Source: Acanthornis magna
Lineage: Eukaryota; Chordata; Aves; Passeriformes; Acanthizidae
DNA length: 64,000 nt
Assembly: GCA_036785705.1 (NCBI GenBank)
Contig: JAWUZG010000159.1
Span: 682,001-746,000 of the forward strand
Direction of reading: 5' to 3'
Shown here: positions 1 through 12,000 of the stretch, one piece after another
How positions within the stretch are numbered: position 1 is the stretch's first letter
Layout: each line of letters begins with the position of its first letter
Made by a program: the position numbers and the translations under genes
The notes under the pieces: model-generated
The model's input: only the letters and a program-made list of their open reading frames with translations
What the model was told of the DNA's origin: nothing
Database searches by the model: none

Positions 1-1590
1 ACAGGGAAGCCTGGGCAGCCTTCCAAATCCCTGCCCAGCTGCTTTGGGCAGGCACTGGCTTCACCAAGTTTTGCAATATTTTGTTGCAGTCTGTCACTGC
101 AGAGACCAAGGTGCAGCCAAAGTGTTGCCCTGAGCACCTTTCTGGGTGGGCATTTTGCATCTTGACTTTCAGGTCTGGCCCATTCCAGGTTTCCCTGGGG
201 CATCCTTTCTCACCTGGCTCCACACAAGGAGCACTTGGTGTTCAAACCCGGTGTCAAGTGAGCAGAGGAGGTTGTGACCTCCCTGAAGGAGTGCCAGGAG
301 CCTCCAGTGATGGACCATGGGGCACACACCAGTTGTGTGTCCCGTGTTTAGGATGCACGGCCAGAGGAATGCCTGAGATCTGCAGCAGCTGACCTACACC
401 AGCATCTCTCCATCCATCCCTCCCTCCCTCCCTCCCTCCCTCCCTGCTGCTGCCCAGCACCCCCCTGAGCCGAGCCACGGCAGCCTGGGTTCCTCAGTGA
501 TGCAACGTGCACCTCAAAGTCAATTCCAGTTCTATATTTTAAGCAAATGAATCCCTCCCCTGCTTTCTTCCCATCACTTCCAATCACTCGCACTGCGAGT
601 GCTGTGAACGCCTCAATTCCTCCTCACTCTTCATTCTTCCAATTTATTTTTTGCCTTCCTCCCAGGCTGGAAAACGGATTTCTGTCCATTTTGTTGTCTC
701 AGAAAGTGTTGGCACTGTGGTGCCAGCAAAGACTTTTTAAATAAAGACAGCTAATTCTATTTGACTGAAGGATAGCGACACAGACTCAAAGTCATGTTTC
801 TGCCTTGCCTGAGGTTTGGGGAAGCTTTGCTTTACAAAAAGAAAAGCAGTATTGAGTGAAATTGTCCTTGATAGTCTCCATTAATCCCTGGGAAGAATTA
901 GCAGCAGCTTTATATTACGTTCATACATCTTCTGGAAGTAAAGATTTCAGGCTTTCTGTCTTATTCACAGCTTTTAATAGAGACTTGACATGGTCTCTTC
1001 GGACACATCATCAGCACAGGTGGCAGAATTAGTGCCCTGCTTTGTCCAGATGCTCCTCGGGGGATAAATTACAGCCCTGCAGGCAGGCAGGGTTTGGAGT
1101 CAGCGTTATGGAAATAAATGCTTATATCCAGGAAGACACCAACTGCTCTAAAGAAATTGCAGCTGAAACCAGAGAGTGAGTTCATGTTAAACAAACCTTG
1201 CTGATGAGTTAATTAGCCTGACGAGCATAGATGAGGTCTAACTCACCCACGTGCCATTTCCCTTCCATCGGCTTGCTGATGGGAGGTGCATCCTGTGGAG
1301 CAGAAGCTTCAAAACGCCGTTGTGGTTCTGAAAGGAGGAGAAAAATAGGCATTAAAGGACAAAGAGGCATTAAAATCCGGAGCAGGCTAGAGGGCAAAGA
1401 AGAGGGTCACACTGCCCTGCCTCTGGCCCCGCGGGGCTTAGCATCGCAGTTCACACCTACAACTGATGCTGGTATTTGTGAGCACCCATCCCATGTCCTG
1501 TGCACCGGGGAGACGCCACAAGCCTCACACATCCTCCCTGGGTCCCCATGCTTCCGCACTGAAGAGCTATTCCAGGGCAAAAAAAAAATG
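1..1590. other. Intergenic, no gene recognised
   Basis: I see no exon with splice sites and no recognisable protein similarity here. The short open frames overlap one another on both strands and look like chance. The only structured element is the CCCT tract listed separately. Base composition is near average until about 1.6 kb, where a GC-rich island begins. Confidence 0.6.
408..445. repeat. (CCCT)n / CCAT-CCCT simple repeat
   Basis: Two or three CCAT units run into about seven uninterrupted CCCT units. This is a tetranucleotide microsatellite that is polypyrimidine on the plus strand. Confidence 0.9.
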
Positions 1591-1799
1591 GGCGAGGACC
1601 TCAGCTCCTGGAGAGGGAAAGCAGAGTCGGGAGGGAGGAGCAGCCGCGTGTCCCCAGCGCTGTGCAGGGCCCAGGGCTCACCTGGGGACACGCCTGGAGG
1701 GCTCTGCCCACGGGCTGGTGACATACACCCACGGAGCGCAGAGGAGCACCAGGGAGGGGCCGCGGGGAACACGCCGGGCGCAGGGAGAGCGACCCCGCG

Positions 1800-2082
1800 G
1801 GACTCGAACCCTCGGACCCGAACCCGCGGGACTCGAACCCCCGGACCCGAACCCGCGGGACTCGAACCCGCGGGACTCGAACCCCCTGGACTCTAACTCT
1901 CGGGACCCGAACTCGGGGGACTCGAACCCTCCGGACCCGAACCCGCGGGACTCGAACCCTCCGGACCCGAACCCTCGGGACCCGAACTCGCGGGACACGA
2001 ACGCTCGGGACCCGAACTCACTGGACTCGAACCCTCGGGACTCGAACCCTCGGGACTCGAACCCTCGGGACTCGAACCCGCG
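1800..2082. repeat. 15-bp minisatellite, 19 units, B-box-like
   Basis: Nineteen tandem units, seventeen of 15 bp and two of 14 bp, have the form GGACTCGAACCCTCG. Ten units carry GGACTCGAACC exactly; most others have C for T at position 5. Read on the minus strand the core is GGTTCGAGTCC, a perfect match to the tRNA-gene B box (GGTTCGANTCC) that TFIIIC binds. There is no A box, tRNA body or acceptor stem, so these are not tRNA genes. The origin may be expansion of a T-arm-like fragment; that part is inference. Confidence 0.9.
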
Positions 2083-2188
2083 GCCCCCGCAGCTCAGGGC
2101 GGCTCCCTGGGGCTGCACCGCCCCCTGCTGGCGGCGAGCGGCCCCGCGGGGCAGCGGCCGGGGGGACCCGGACCCCGCCCCGGGCAGC

Positions 2189-2248
2189 GACACCCCACCG
2201 GACACCCCACCGGACACCCCACCGGACACCCCACCGGACACCCCACCC
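2189..2248. repeat. 12-bp minisatellite, 5 units
   Basis: Five perfect or near-perfect copies of GACACCCCACCG lie head to tail, 107 bp after the 15-bp array. This is a second, unrelated tandem array in the same GC-rich island. Confidence 0.9.
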
Positions 2249-2619
2249 GCCCCGGGGACCGCGGGAAGGGGGCAGGGCGGCGGGAGGGCGTTGGTGGAAA
2301 GCTGGGGTTTCGGAGCTGGAACGGAAAATGCTCAGGTTGGGAAGGTTCCACAGGAAAAGGTTCACGAAGGGGATTAAGGTCCTTAAAACGACTCCCGGTG
2401 CAGGCAGATCGATTCCTGAGCACCAATCGCAGTATAGACTAAATGGAGAGAGACCATTTAATTCCTCTTTCACTAAGAAGCGCAATTTGTCAGCGATCTG
2501 ACACAGGAAAGGAGCAAGATGCCGCCCCAGTAGTGTGGGGCACGTGCCAGGGCACCACACTCTACATCATCACAGATACACACTCAGAGCGATGGGGACA
2601 GACTTTTTTACAGGGCCTG

Positions 2620-2862
2620 TTCCCTAAGAGAGGGAAGATTTAGATTAGATGTAAGGAGAAGATTTTTACAGTGAGGGTGGTGAGGCCCTGGCACAGTTCG
2701 CCCGGAGAAGCTGTGGCTGCCCCATCCCTGGAAATGCTCAAGGTCAGGTTGGGCAGGGCTTGGAGCAACCTGGGATAGCAAACAGTGTCTCTGTCCATGG
2801 CAGGGAGGTTGGACTAGATGATTTTGGGAGGTCGCTTCCAATCCAAACTGTTCTGTCATTCG
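2620..2862 (+). mobile_element. CR1 LINE 3' fragment
   Basis: The segment carries the conserved CR1 tail phrases in order: a lead about a flat-top array and 'gaggccctggcacag', then 'cccatccctggaaatg', 'ctcaaggtcaggttgg', 'gaggttggactagatgat' and a final 'ttctgtcattc', which is a degenerate version of the CR1 3' octamer. CR1 is the dominant avian non-LTR retroposon and is usually 5'-truncated as here. There is no coding capacity. Confidence 0.9.
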
Positions 2863-4746
2863 AAGTTATAAAAAAATTTAGTTCAAGGCCACTTTCTTTC
2901 ATACACACAGTAAAAACAGAACTTTGATAGCACCGACTGATCTATTAGCATCCACTAACAAACCCCACAGTGGAGCTCCTCACATGCACAGGGGACACAC
3001 TCGCTGGCACAGCCATGCCAAAGGCCCTGGCCACCCCACATTCTGTGGGGAACAACCGCGTGTCCCTCGCCTGCACAGCAGCAAGGAAGGACTCATGTTA
3101 AAAACTCACTGCAATACTAATTAAAACCTAAATAAGCCTCCACAGTTGCTTTTAGCATCCCATAATTGAGCAAGAAAGAACCTTTGTAAACATTTGGGGG
3201 TGCAGGTGCTTGCAGCTGGAATTTGCGGGTGAAATCACCACGTGCCATGCCAAGGTGTTTCAGCTGGATCACCTTGATACCCAAACACTGAACCACAGCC
3301 TGCAGCCCTCCAAACTGCCTACGAAATGAAGAACAGGATTTTTTCACAGCATCACCAGGATCTGGTAATTTCCAACAGCCTCTCCTGACTGCAGATGCTC
3401 AGACCGTAAATAATCACTACACGTTTTTTGCTGCCACTGATATTTTCTCGCCCGAGGCAGCCGCTCGCCCGGCCTGCCTCCGAGATAAGGCTGGGGAGCT
3501 TCACAGGGTTTGGGTGCTTTGAGTGGAATCTTCTCAACATCAAAGTCCCAGTAGGGTTTTTAGTGAATCTTTAGAAGCAAGTTAAGGATTTTTAATGTGC
3601 CATACAGCACCCAGCATCAAAGGGACAGTGTCTGCAGGGGCCTGCTGTTAACAAAGTCACCGATAGCACAGAAATACGGCTGAACTAAACAGCTTTATCA
3701 CCACTATTTTGAGCAACTTTTATGTACGGGAGATGAGCACTCCGGAGGTTTACTCAGAGCAGAGAGTCTGAATAAAAAAACCTGACTCCCCTATTTGCCA
3801 TGTGAAATTAGTCAGATGGAAATGAGGAGCTGAGAATCTTTGAGCTGGTGCCGTGCAGCTCAGTATAAATATTCTCATTGAATTATGACACTTCGCAGGC
3901 CTCACACACAGAATCAAGGTCATCGGCAGCAGTTGGCAGGAGAGCTCTGCTCCTCCAGCTTTGCTATTTCAGGATGCAATTGGTTTTTCTCTTCCAGCAG
4001 AAGTTATTGTAAGCAGGGGCTAGCTGTGCTGTCAGGGGAGGGACGTGTTCAACACGGCCATGGGCAGCAGGAGTGCTGCTGCATGTGAAATTCGCTGCTT
4101 GTGAAACTCTGGTAACACCAGCGTCCTGCAAATCCTTCCCTCCTGTTGTTCATTGCTTCCCAGGAACCACGAGCATCCTGTCCCTCACACTGAACTCCCC
4201 ACGTGCCTCTGACACCTCTGGAACCGGTGGTGAAAAAACCCCAGGAAAGCTCGTGAGGAAACCCCAGGACTGAGGGGTGACAGCGCTGCCTTGACCAAGT
4301 GACAGCGAGGGCGGCACTGCACCTCTGCCCCACTGAGGAGCACGGGTTTGGCAGCCAAACACAGCTCACACACAGGAATCCAGCCCTGCTCCTGCACTGC
4401 GAGCTGGAACACTCTCAGAAACACAAGCTGTTTTTCTGGGAGCTGTAGCAAATACACGTTTTCCACCAGTTACCCCTGCTTTTTAGAGAAATGAGTAAGA
4501 CGAGCAAGGGCAAAGCAATGCCCTGTGGCAGAGCAGGATCCAAGGCTCCCCTCTGCAGCATTCCACACCAAACAAAGGTGAAACACCTCACCCAGGTGAG
4601 TGGGCATTAAGGACATAACACAGCAAACACCATGGCAGGGATTCTCTGTCCTGCTGCAACTTTCTGACAATTTCAGAGCCACAGGATTTTCACTCATTTT
4701 CATCAAGCCCTGATGCAAGGAGGAGATAAAACATCTTGAGACTTAA

Positions 4747-4761
4747 TTTTTTTTTTTTTTT
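4747..4761. repeat. poly(T) tract
   Basis: A mononucleotide run of about 14 T, with no retroposon body attached that I can recognise. Confidence 0.8.
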
Positions 4762-6120
4762 CATTTTAAAGCGACAGTCTCCAGCATCTTTCCAGACCTG
4801 CAGGCACTGTCCTCCATATGTCCTGGCCCCATTATTGAGCATGACACTGATTGCATTTGTGCAAAACAAAATTCAGAGGCTTTGGACAGCCTCTCCCCAG
4901 CCCTCCTGCTCGGCCAGCAGCAGATATCTGCTTTGCACCGTGGCTGGGCGGTCGCAGGGCTCCTGGCTGCCACACAGCCGAGGAAATCAAACTAATATTA
5001 TTAAGTTAACGCCAGCCCTGGGTGCCTCCACCAGCGATCAAAGCCACCTTCGGCTTCACCGGCACGCAGTGACTTGTAAAAGGCTGAGCTGAAACAGTAT
5101 TTCACGGCTTGAATTGCTTCAAATCCCCCAGGAACAAGTGTCAGGGCTTTCAATAGCTATAGTGCTAATAATAAAACAGGGACCTCTTCCAGTATCACAG
5201 CACAAACAGTAGTTATCTCTCTCTCAAAGCTTTGATTCCTGAAACCTTTCTTACATTCAGCTTGACATCAAAACACCCATCTCATTCACTCAGGCTGTCA
5301 CAGGAGAGTTGTGTGCTGCTATTAGAAATAGCCCTGAGGTGAATTAAGAGCAGTCTGTAATGATGTTCCACTACAGCAACTTTATTTCTACCAAACCAAA
5401 CAAATGAGCAATATTTTATCTGATGTGCCTTGGCTCAGCAGAGAACGGCAGCTGCTCCCCTTATGATTTATTGAATTGATGTTTTCTAAATAGCCAACGC
5501 TGGTCTCTGAAGCCAGCCACAAAATCTCCCATTTCTAACAGCCCAGCAGAGACAGGACAGGGACATTCAGGTTCTGGATAGTGGCAAGTTTGGACATGAA
5601 CTGTTTTATTTGCAATTCTCCCCCCTATAAACAAAATGCACAAACAAGAAGTTGTATTAAAAAAAAGAAAAATCTATAAATATTGATGCTCAACAGCTGG
5701 CAGCAGATACAGGGCACAGGCAAAGCTCTTCCTGTACAGCTGCAGAAGGAAAGATGGAACTTGGAATGTCTTTGGGAGGGGTACAGGCAGCACATCCCAG
5801 CGCTGCAGACACCCCAGGGTACAGTCCCTGCACCTATCACCCCAGAGCAGCAGCCCCAGCACCACGGTGAGGTGAGCAGGGAGGGAAGGAAATAAAGAAA
5901 TCACAGAGGCACCAGCCCTTCAGGAAGCAGGGCTGCAGCAGACACAGCTAAAGAGGAATTTGGGGCTTCTGGAAAACTGGCAGGAGGAAAGGGATGCTCA
6001 CATCAGCGATTAAAATGTGGGATATTCTGCCAAAGGGCATCTCCTAAGCCAAGAAGTTGATGAGATGCAAAACAGGTCTGGACATTCAGGCAGACACTAA
6101 GGACGCAGGAGCAGTAACAC

Positions 6121-6152
6121 ATTCATGGATATCACATTTCATGGATATCACA
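6121..6152. repeat. 16-bp tandem duplication
   Basis: Two adjacent 16-bp copies differ only at the first position; each contains TCATGGATATCACA. This is a local replication-slippage duplication. Confidence 0.85.
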
Positions 6153-8314
6153 CTTCAGTGGGCCCCGACTCCCACAGCAGAACAACCAGGGGAGGCAGGT
6201 GGGTCCTTCAAGGGCTGCAAAGGGCCTGACAGCAAGGACAGCAAGAGCTGCCAGCCAGGAGTGACAGTCCCGATGGACAGAGATGATCCATTCGGGGAGT
6301 TTTCATTCTTCTAATGCCACAGCAAAGGAAAAAGCTGATGAGGGCACAGCAAAATCCTGACCAGGCAGCAAGTGTCCAGTGTGGGCAGCACTGGGATTCC
6401 TGCCCCGGGAGAGGAAAAATGCCCCAATATTTATAGCCTGAGGAATGCCAGGCACTTCATTCCACGCACTGGCTGAATGTTTGCTCCGGGAGCAGGAGCA
6501 GGGGTCTCCGGGGATGAGGGAGTGAAGGGCCTCCAGACCATACTGGGAAGACACCAGTCCCAGGAGTTCCCATCTGTGGAATTGCTGATTAAACACACCC
6601 AGGCTGGGGGAAAGCTCCAGAGCGCTGCTTTGTTGGTGTTAGTCAGCACGTCAGCCCTGTCTGATGAAACAGGGAAGCCTTAAGGGAAAACAGCTTAAAA
6701 CCATCACAAAAAGCTCACAAAGGCTTGTCCTGGTGCCAGTTCAAGTCCCTGTCAGCAGATTCCCAAACCAAAGCAGCCTTTGATGCCAGCTGGGCACACA
6801 TTCCCCACAATATTTCACTCTAAGGCTATAAAAACAACAACAAAAAGAATTTCTCTGATACTTTGCCCTTGACTAATGTGCACTTACTGAAATAAATAAC
6901 CACCTGGTCTTGCCATTGAAGAGCAGCACAAACATTGCCACAAGCAGATTATTGACCAGAAATGCAGGAGCCAAGTTATAAACAGGTTCGTAATTCAATA
7001 AACAGAACTGTAAAGCATTTCCAAACAGACCATACAAACCTCACTCTACCTGCCTCCAACAAAGGAAGTCAAATATCTATTTATGAGATTCTAACTCCCT
7101 ATTTTCTATGCCATTCAGCACAAAGAAGAAAAAGAATCAAGATAAAGAGAGGGCATATTTTAGCTGTACAGGATTTATTCATTCAATTTACATTTGAATC
7201 AATTATCCAGGCAAAGCTCGAACACTGCCAACGTGATTTAGGTGGCTGAACACACATCATAAATAGTGCGGCATTCATGTCATATAATCCGTGCCTGCCA
7301 TTCCTGGATCGCTCCATAAGCAGAAAGAATATCCTGACTCACAGCGTGCCATATTTTCCAAGTAGGAGTGTGCCTGGCTACAGCTTGGAACAGAGCCTCT
7401 GAAACCTCTCAAACAAAGCCCTGGCTAATATCCAGCCCAGTGGATTAGGGATAAACCCCTGGCCAAGCCCCCAGCTCGGACAGGACCGAGCAGGGCAGGG
7501 CAGGGCCCCACCTGGCCAGGCTGGACATTTGTCACTTCAGGAGCACTGAGGTCACTGATGGCTCCTGGGGTGGGAGAGCCCCTCCATCCTGCTGTGCCCA
7601 CAGCAAATGACACAGAGCTGCCTCTTGCAGGCTGTGGCACTCACCCTGCACCTCAGGATTCCCTTTTCCTGGCTGTTGTTACGGCACACGGTGCATCTCT
7701 CTGAGAAAAACAAATGAGAAAACTCAGCTCATTTCACAACTGCAGAGCTCTCCTCTGCTCAGCTTTTCTCCAGGAGAATATTTCTACGCTGCAGTAGAGT
7801 TTAGCTTTGTACCAACGCAAGAAAGGAGACAAAGAATTATGAAGCCATGTATCCCATTAGCATCCAAATGCAGCTGTGGAGGCAAGGGGTTTTTCTGGAG
7901 ATAAGGTGTTTTTGAAACAGTACTAGGAGGAGGAAAAATTTCTTTTATGAAACACATTTTTCACAGGCCTGAAATCCACAGCGCATTATAAAACTGAATT
8001 TGTGGCTGTTGTTTTTATTTTGCAGCATTAATCACTAAAGGCTTGCTTAGGTGGGCAGGAAAGATCCATTTCCCATTGTATTAACTTCACACAATTTAAG
8101 AAGCCTTTCAAGGCCCACATAAATGCAAGGAAACACTCCCAATCTGGCTGGTCCTGCAATGGCTGGGCACAGAGGGGCTGGAAGCACATCAGCTCAGCTT
8201 GCCAGACACTCCAGAGGTAGAGAGCACTTAAACCCTGGAGCTCCATCACCCACCACTTGATTTAAAGTCTGTAGGAAATGAGCTTTTCCAGAACGCCATT
8301 TCCTCTGGGATAGA

Positions 8315-8378
8315 GAATGAGAGGAGATTCACCCACTATCCCAGAGGAATGAGAGGAGATTCACCCCCTGTCCCAGAG
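8315..8378. repeat. 32-bp tandem duplication
   Basis: Two adjacent 32-bp copies beginning GAATGAGAGGAGATTCACCC and ending CCCAGAG differ at two positions. This is a recent local duplication in non-coding sequence. Confidence 0.85.
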
Positions 8379-8982
8379 GATTACCTGTACCAGAGGGGAC
8401 AGCAAATACCCTTAGATCCTGAGTGCTGGGACCTTTCCACCTTAGGGATTCTGTGAATTAACAAACAAAGACCTCACCCATTTGGCCTCCCCAGTCTCAC
8501 ATTAAGGTTTCACGAGAACAAGTGCACAGGGTGAAGGGAAGAGCCAGAAAGATTCACTGAAAATATTTAACAAAACTCTTTTGTATTTGCTAAAGCAGAT
8601 GTGCAGATACAACACAGAGGCGTTACCCCAGTGACAACATACTGCCTTTAGTCAATTCTTAGTAAAATTATCTTATTCCAATGTGAAGAAACAGATGGAT
8701 TTGGTGCATCATCTGGAGATAAACAGACCCGGGTCAGGTGTAGGCAGAAACACACATCAGAGCTTTGGAATTTTACTGCTCGCTCCCCCAGACAACCACA
8801 TTTTCATACAATATACATAAACATTGCTTTGGCACATGAGCAGCACAGCCTAAGAGCCAAACTGATGGTTGTGTATATGCAAGGTTCCCAATGCCCAGCT
8901 TGACTTTTAGGAATCAAGACAAATACAATATGCAATTGCTACAGCAAAGAACAGGCACTTGGACTGCTCCAAAAGGGAAAAG

Positions 8983-9048
8983 AACCAAACAAACAGACAA
9001 ACAAACAGAAAAAAAAGCCCGAACAAAAGCAAAGAAAGAAAGAAACCC
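8983..9048. repeat. A-rich simple sequence (AAAC/AAAG)n
   Basis: Short runs of AAAC and AAAG units interspersed with A tracts. This is low-complexity sequence without coding capacity. Confidence 0.75.
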
Positions 9049-12000
9049 CTCTTGGCTTGTATAATTTCAAGTTTGTTTAAGGAGCAATCGGGGAAGAAAA
9101 CATCCCTGTGGACTTGCAATTGATTTCCAGAACAAAAGCTCCCAAGGGATCTTGAAGGAGGCTCATCTGAAAAACAAAAGATGACCTTCTGGGCCAGTCA
9201 CAAGAACACATCGCTGCAATCCTACCCCCTGTCATCCAGCAGGAAGGGGACGTGTGCGAGAAAGGCTTTGCACATCATTGCCACGTTGGCAGGAGCTGGT
9301 GTGAAAGCTGTTCTGGCACTGTCACAGCTTTGTCCCCCGCCTGCCCCAGCCTCTGGGAGCAGCTCTCGCACAGCTGCTCGCAGAAAATGTCAGGAAACTG
9401 TTGTGAAACTTCAACCTCACGACAGACACTGAGCTCACACTTACCTCCCCAGGCATTTCAGAGCAGTAATTACGGGTGGCTTGGGCACACACATGCTTTC
9501 CCCTTTCTGAAATGCAATTACAGCTGCAGAGAAACTGAAGGAGATTTATGGAGGGAACACCAGAAGAATCAATATATCAGCCCAGGTGGAAGACCATGAT
9601 TTTGAGCTGCGGCTGAACTACACTAAACCACCTAAATTAACTTAATTAGGTGTCAAAACAAGTTTACTTGATATATAAGAGATATTTGTTTAAAAAAACC
9701 TCTCAGTCCAGTTTAAAAAAGGAGGCTTGGCTCTCAATCAACACAGCCCCTCTGATCAGCTTTTAAAGACTGCATATACCATGCGACACAGACGTTTTAT
9801 AGCTCATCTCAAAGTTATATTTAGATAACAGGGATTCAGCAATTTACAGACAAAATCAAATCAGAAATATCAGCCAACAATTGATTCAAGGGAAAACGAG
9901 GAGGCAGTTTAGGATGAAAGGTAACCTTTACATGCCTAAATTTCAGTACTGCCCCAATTAGCTTTTCATATATCTGGATGGTGAGAGCCACTTCAGAAGA
10001 TATTTTATTTATATGTGCATATATATAAAGAACTTAGTCCATTCCCTCCTTCCTCCTTTCCCTTTTCCATATGTTTTTCACTTCCCATAGGTTTAGGGCA
10101 GCATTTCAAAACACAGTAACTTCTCTGAGCTCCTAGTGAACACTCCCAGCATGGTATGCTCTGTCCTGAAGCTGGTGACAGATGTGCACGCAGCTGGAAC
10201 AGGAACATTGCAGACGGGGTGCCCACGGCATTGCAAACACCCCCACGGATCAGGAAAGCACCAGGGCACCTCCCCACCTCATCAGGGGCAAAAGGACACT
10301 GAAAAGAAGCATCATTTACAATTTCCATGGTACAGCAGCTCCTGTGTCCAGCGGAGAAGCAGCTGGAAACATGAGGATGTTTTTGCATTCCAGGCTCAGA
10401 GATTTAAGCTTAAGTCAGGGAAAAACCCAGGCCTAATTGTTTTCCTTTTAGAGGTGTCAGGGTGTCACCTGTGCTGTCACACACGGTTCCAGAGAGGCTG
10501 TTATTCATTAGCAGCACAGACAGAGCAGAGATGTCCTCCTGCTGCAGAGCTGGGGCGCAGAGGGTGACACTGCTCAAACACAGGCTGCTAGCAGGGTTCA
10601 GGGTGTGACACCCCTGCAGCTCCCACAGCGATCCTCCCGATGCAGGCGACATTCTCACAGCCAGGGAGACAAAACAGGGTCCTGCCCTCCTTCAGTGGAG
10701 GCTTTGTAAAAGGTGTCTCAGGAGCACACGCTCCGTGTCTGCATCACAGAGCTGAGTGAGGAAAATCCCTCTTCTCCTCATCAGAAAGGAGCTGTGCCTT
10801 GGTTTGTAGCTCAAACAGGATGTTGATGCTCAGCATTCTGCCACGCTGCCATCAACACTGCTGCAGACAAAACGAAACTTCTGTGCAACAAAACAAACCA
10901 TTAGCAGACAAGAGCAATTAGAGATATGAGAGAGCTAATCATCAGGAGATGACTGGAACCCAGCTCAGTGTTTTTGAGCGCTGCCTCAGGAGAGGGCAGC
11001 CGCAGCAAGGAGATGGACCCTGGGCAGGGAGCACACCAAGCACACGCCAGGCTCTGTTTCAGGGCCCTCCTGGCCAGCCAAGGACACAGCCAAAAGGCTG
11101 ATCCCAATCCTTGCCCAGAGCCTGCTGCCAGCCTCACCACCAGCGCTGCCAGTGTGTGCTCCCTAAGACCCCATAACCACAGCTGGATCCCAGCTTTCCT
11201 CCAGAATAACCCACCCAAAATCTGTGATTTCAGGGACTGAAATAGTTCACAAGGCCACACCGAGTTGCTGTTTGAAGTACACGTTTAAGCAACATGAGTC
11301 TCTATTTTTACTTAGCACTCTCCAGTCTGCACAGGGAGCACTCCCTTGCAGAGGGTGGAAGCCAGACGTCCTTCCCTGAGACTCCTACTCCAAAATCCAG
11401 CCCTGGCAGGAGCTGCTCACGGAGCAGCCACCCAAGAGACATTCTGGGTGTGCCTCGTAAAACCCAACCCACCGTGCGCCTCTGTGCAGGTGTTACATCA
11501 TGTGCTGCTGTGATTCTCAACTCCCCAAATCATGAAGGAAAGATCATTATGTACAAAGCACTCATAATAATATAGTTACCATTATAGGATGTTACAGACC
11601 TCACCCTGTTGCTTTACTCTTGCTGCTAATGATGAGGAAAACGTGTTTAGTGCTGGGAAGATGAGCAATGAGATCTGGATAGAAACAGCCCCACAGCACA
11701 AAAGCTGAGGAACGTAAAAGATCAGAAAAATGCCCTAAAATGTTAGGAAAAGTAGAATGCAAAGCCCATTAATTAATGGGTTCCCAGAGGTGCATTAATT
11801 CCCACCTCTTGGGCCCCTCCTCCTCTAGGAAAAGGCCAAGGTCACCTGCAGACCTCTCCAGCTGCACCACCAAGCCAAAGTCCTGCCCTCTCCCACTAGA
11901 ATGAGCCAATAAACACAAATTAATAAAACACCAAGGCACAGTACACAACATTGTTCCACCGCTGGTGTTTACCTTTGTGTTCAACACAAGTGAAGCTCTG

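Larger units (their letters stand above)
1600..2300. promoter_or_regulatory. Orphan CpG-rich island
   Basis: The stretch is markedly GC- and CpG-rich compared with its flanks and contains two tandem arrays (1800-2082 and 2189-2248). No gene with splice sites starts here that I can recognise. The long open frames through it on both strands, up to about 300 codons, follow from stop-poor, GC-rich repeat sequence and read as low-complexity proline/arginine/serine. It could be a promoter of a non-coding transcript or simply repeat-driven GC enrichment; the sequence does not decide. Confidence 0.55.

Noticed and set aside
1800..2082. tRNA gene cluster
   Set aside because: Only B-box/T-arm-like sequence recurs. 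There is no A box, anticodon arm or acceptor stem, and no room for them in 15-bp units.
1466..2377. 303-codon plus-strand frame with a DSNPRDPN-like repeat
   Set aside because: The repetitive peptide is the translation of the 15-bp minisatellite. Several other frames are equally open and no splice or start context supports it.
10005..10567. Overlapping 127- and 143-codon frames on opposite strands
   Set aside because: Mutually antisense, without motifs, splice partners or similarity; treated as chance.
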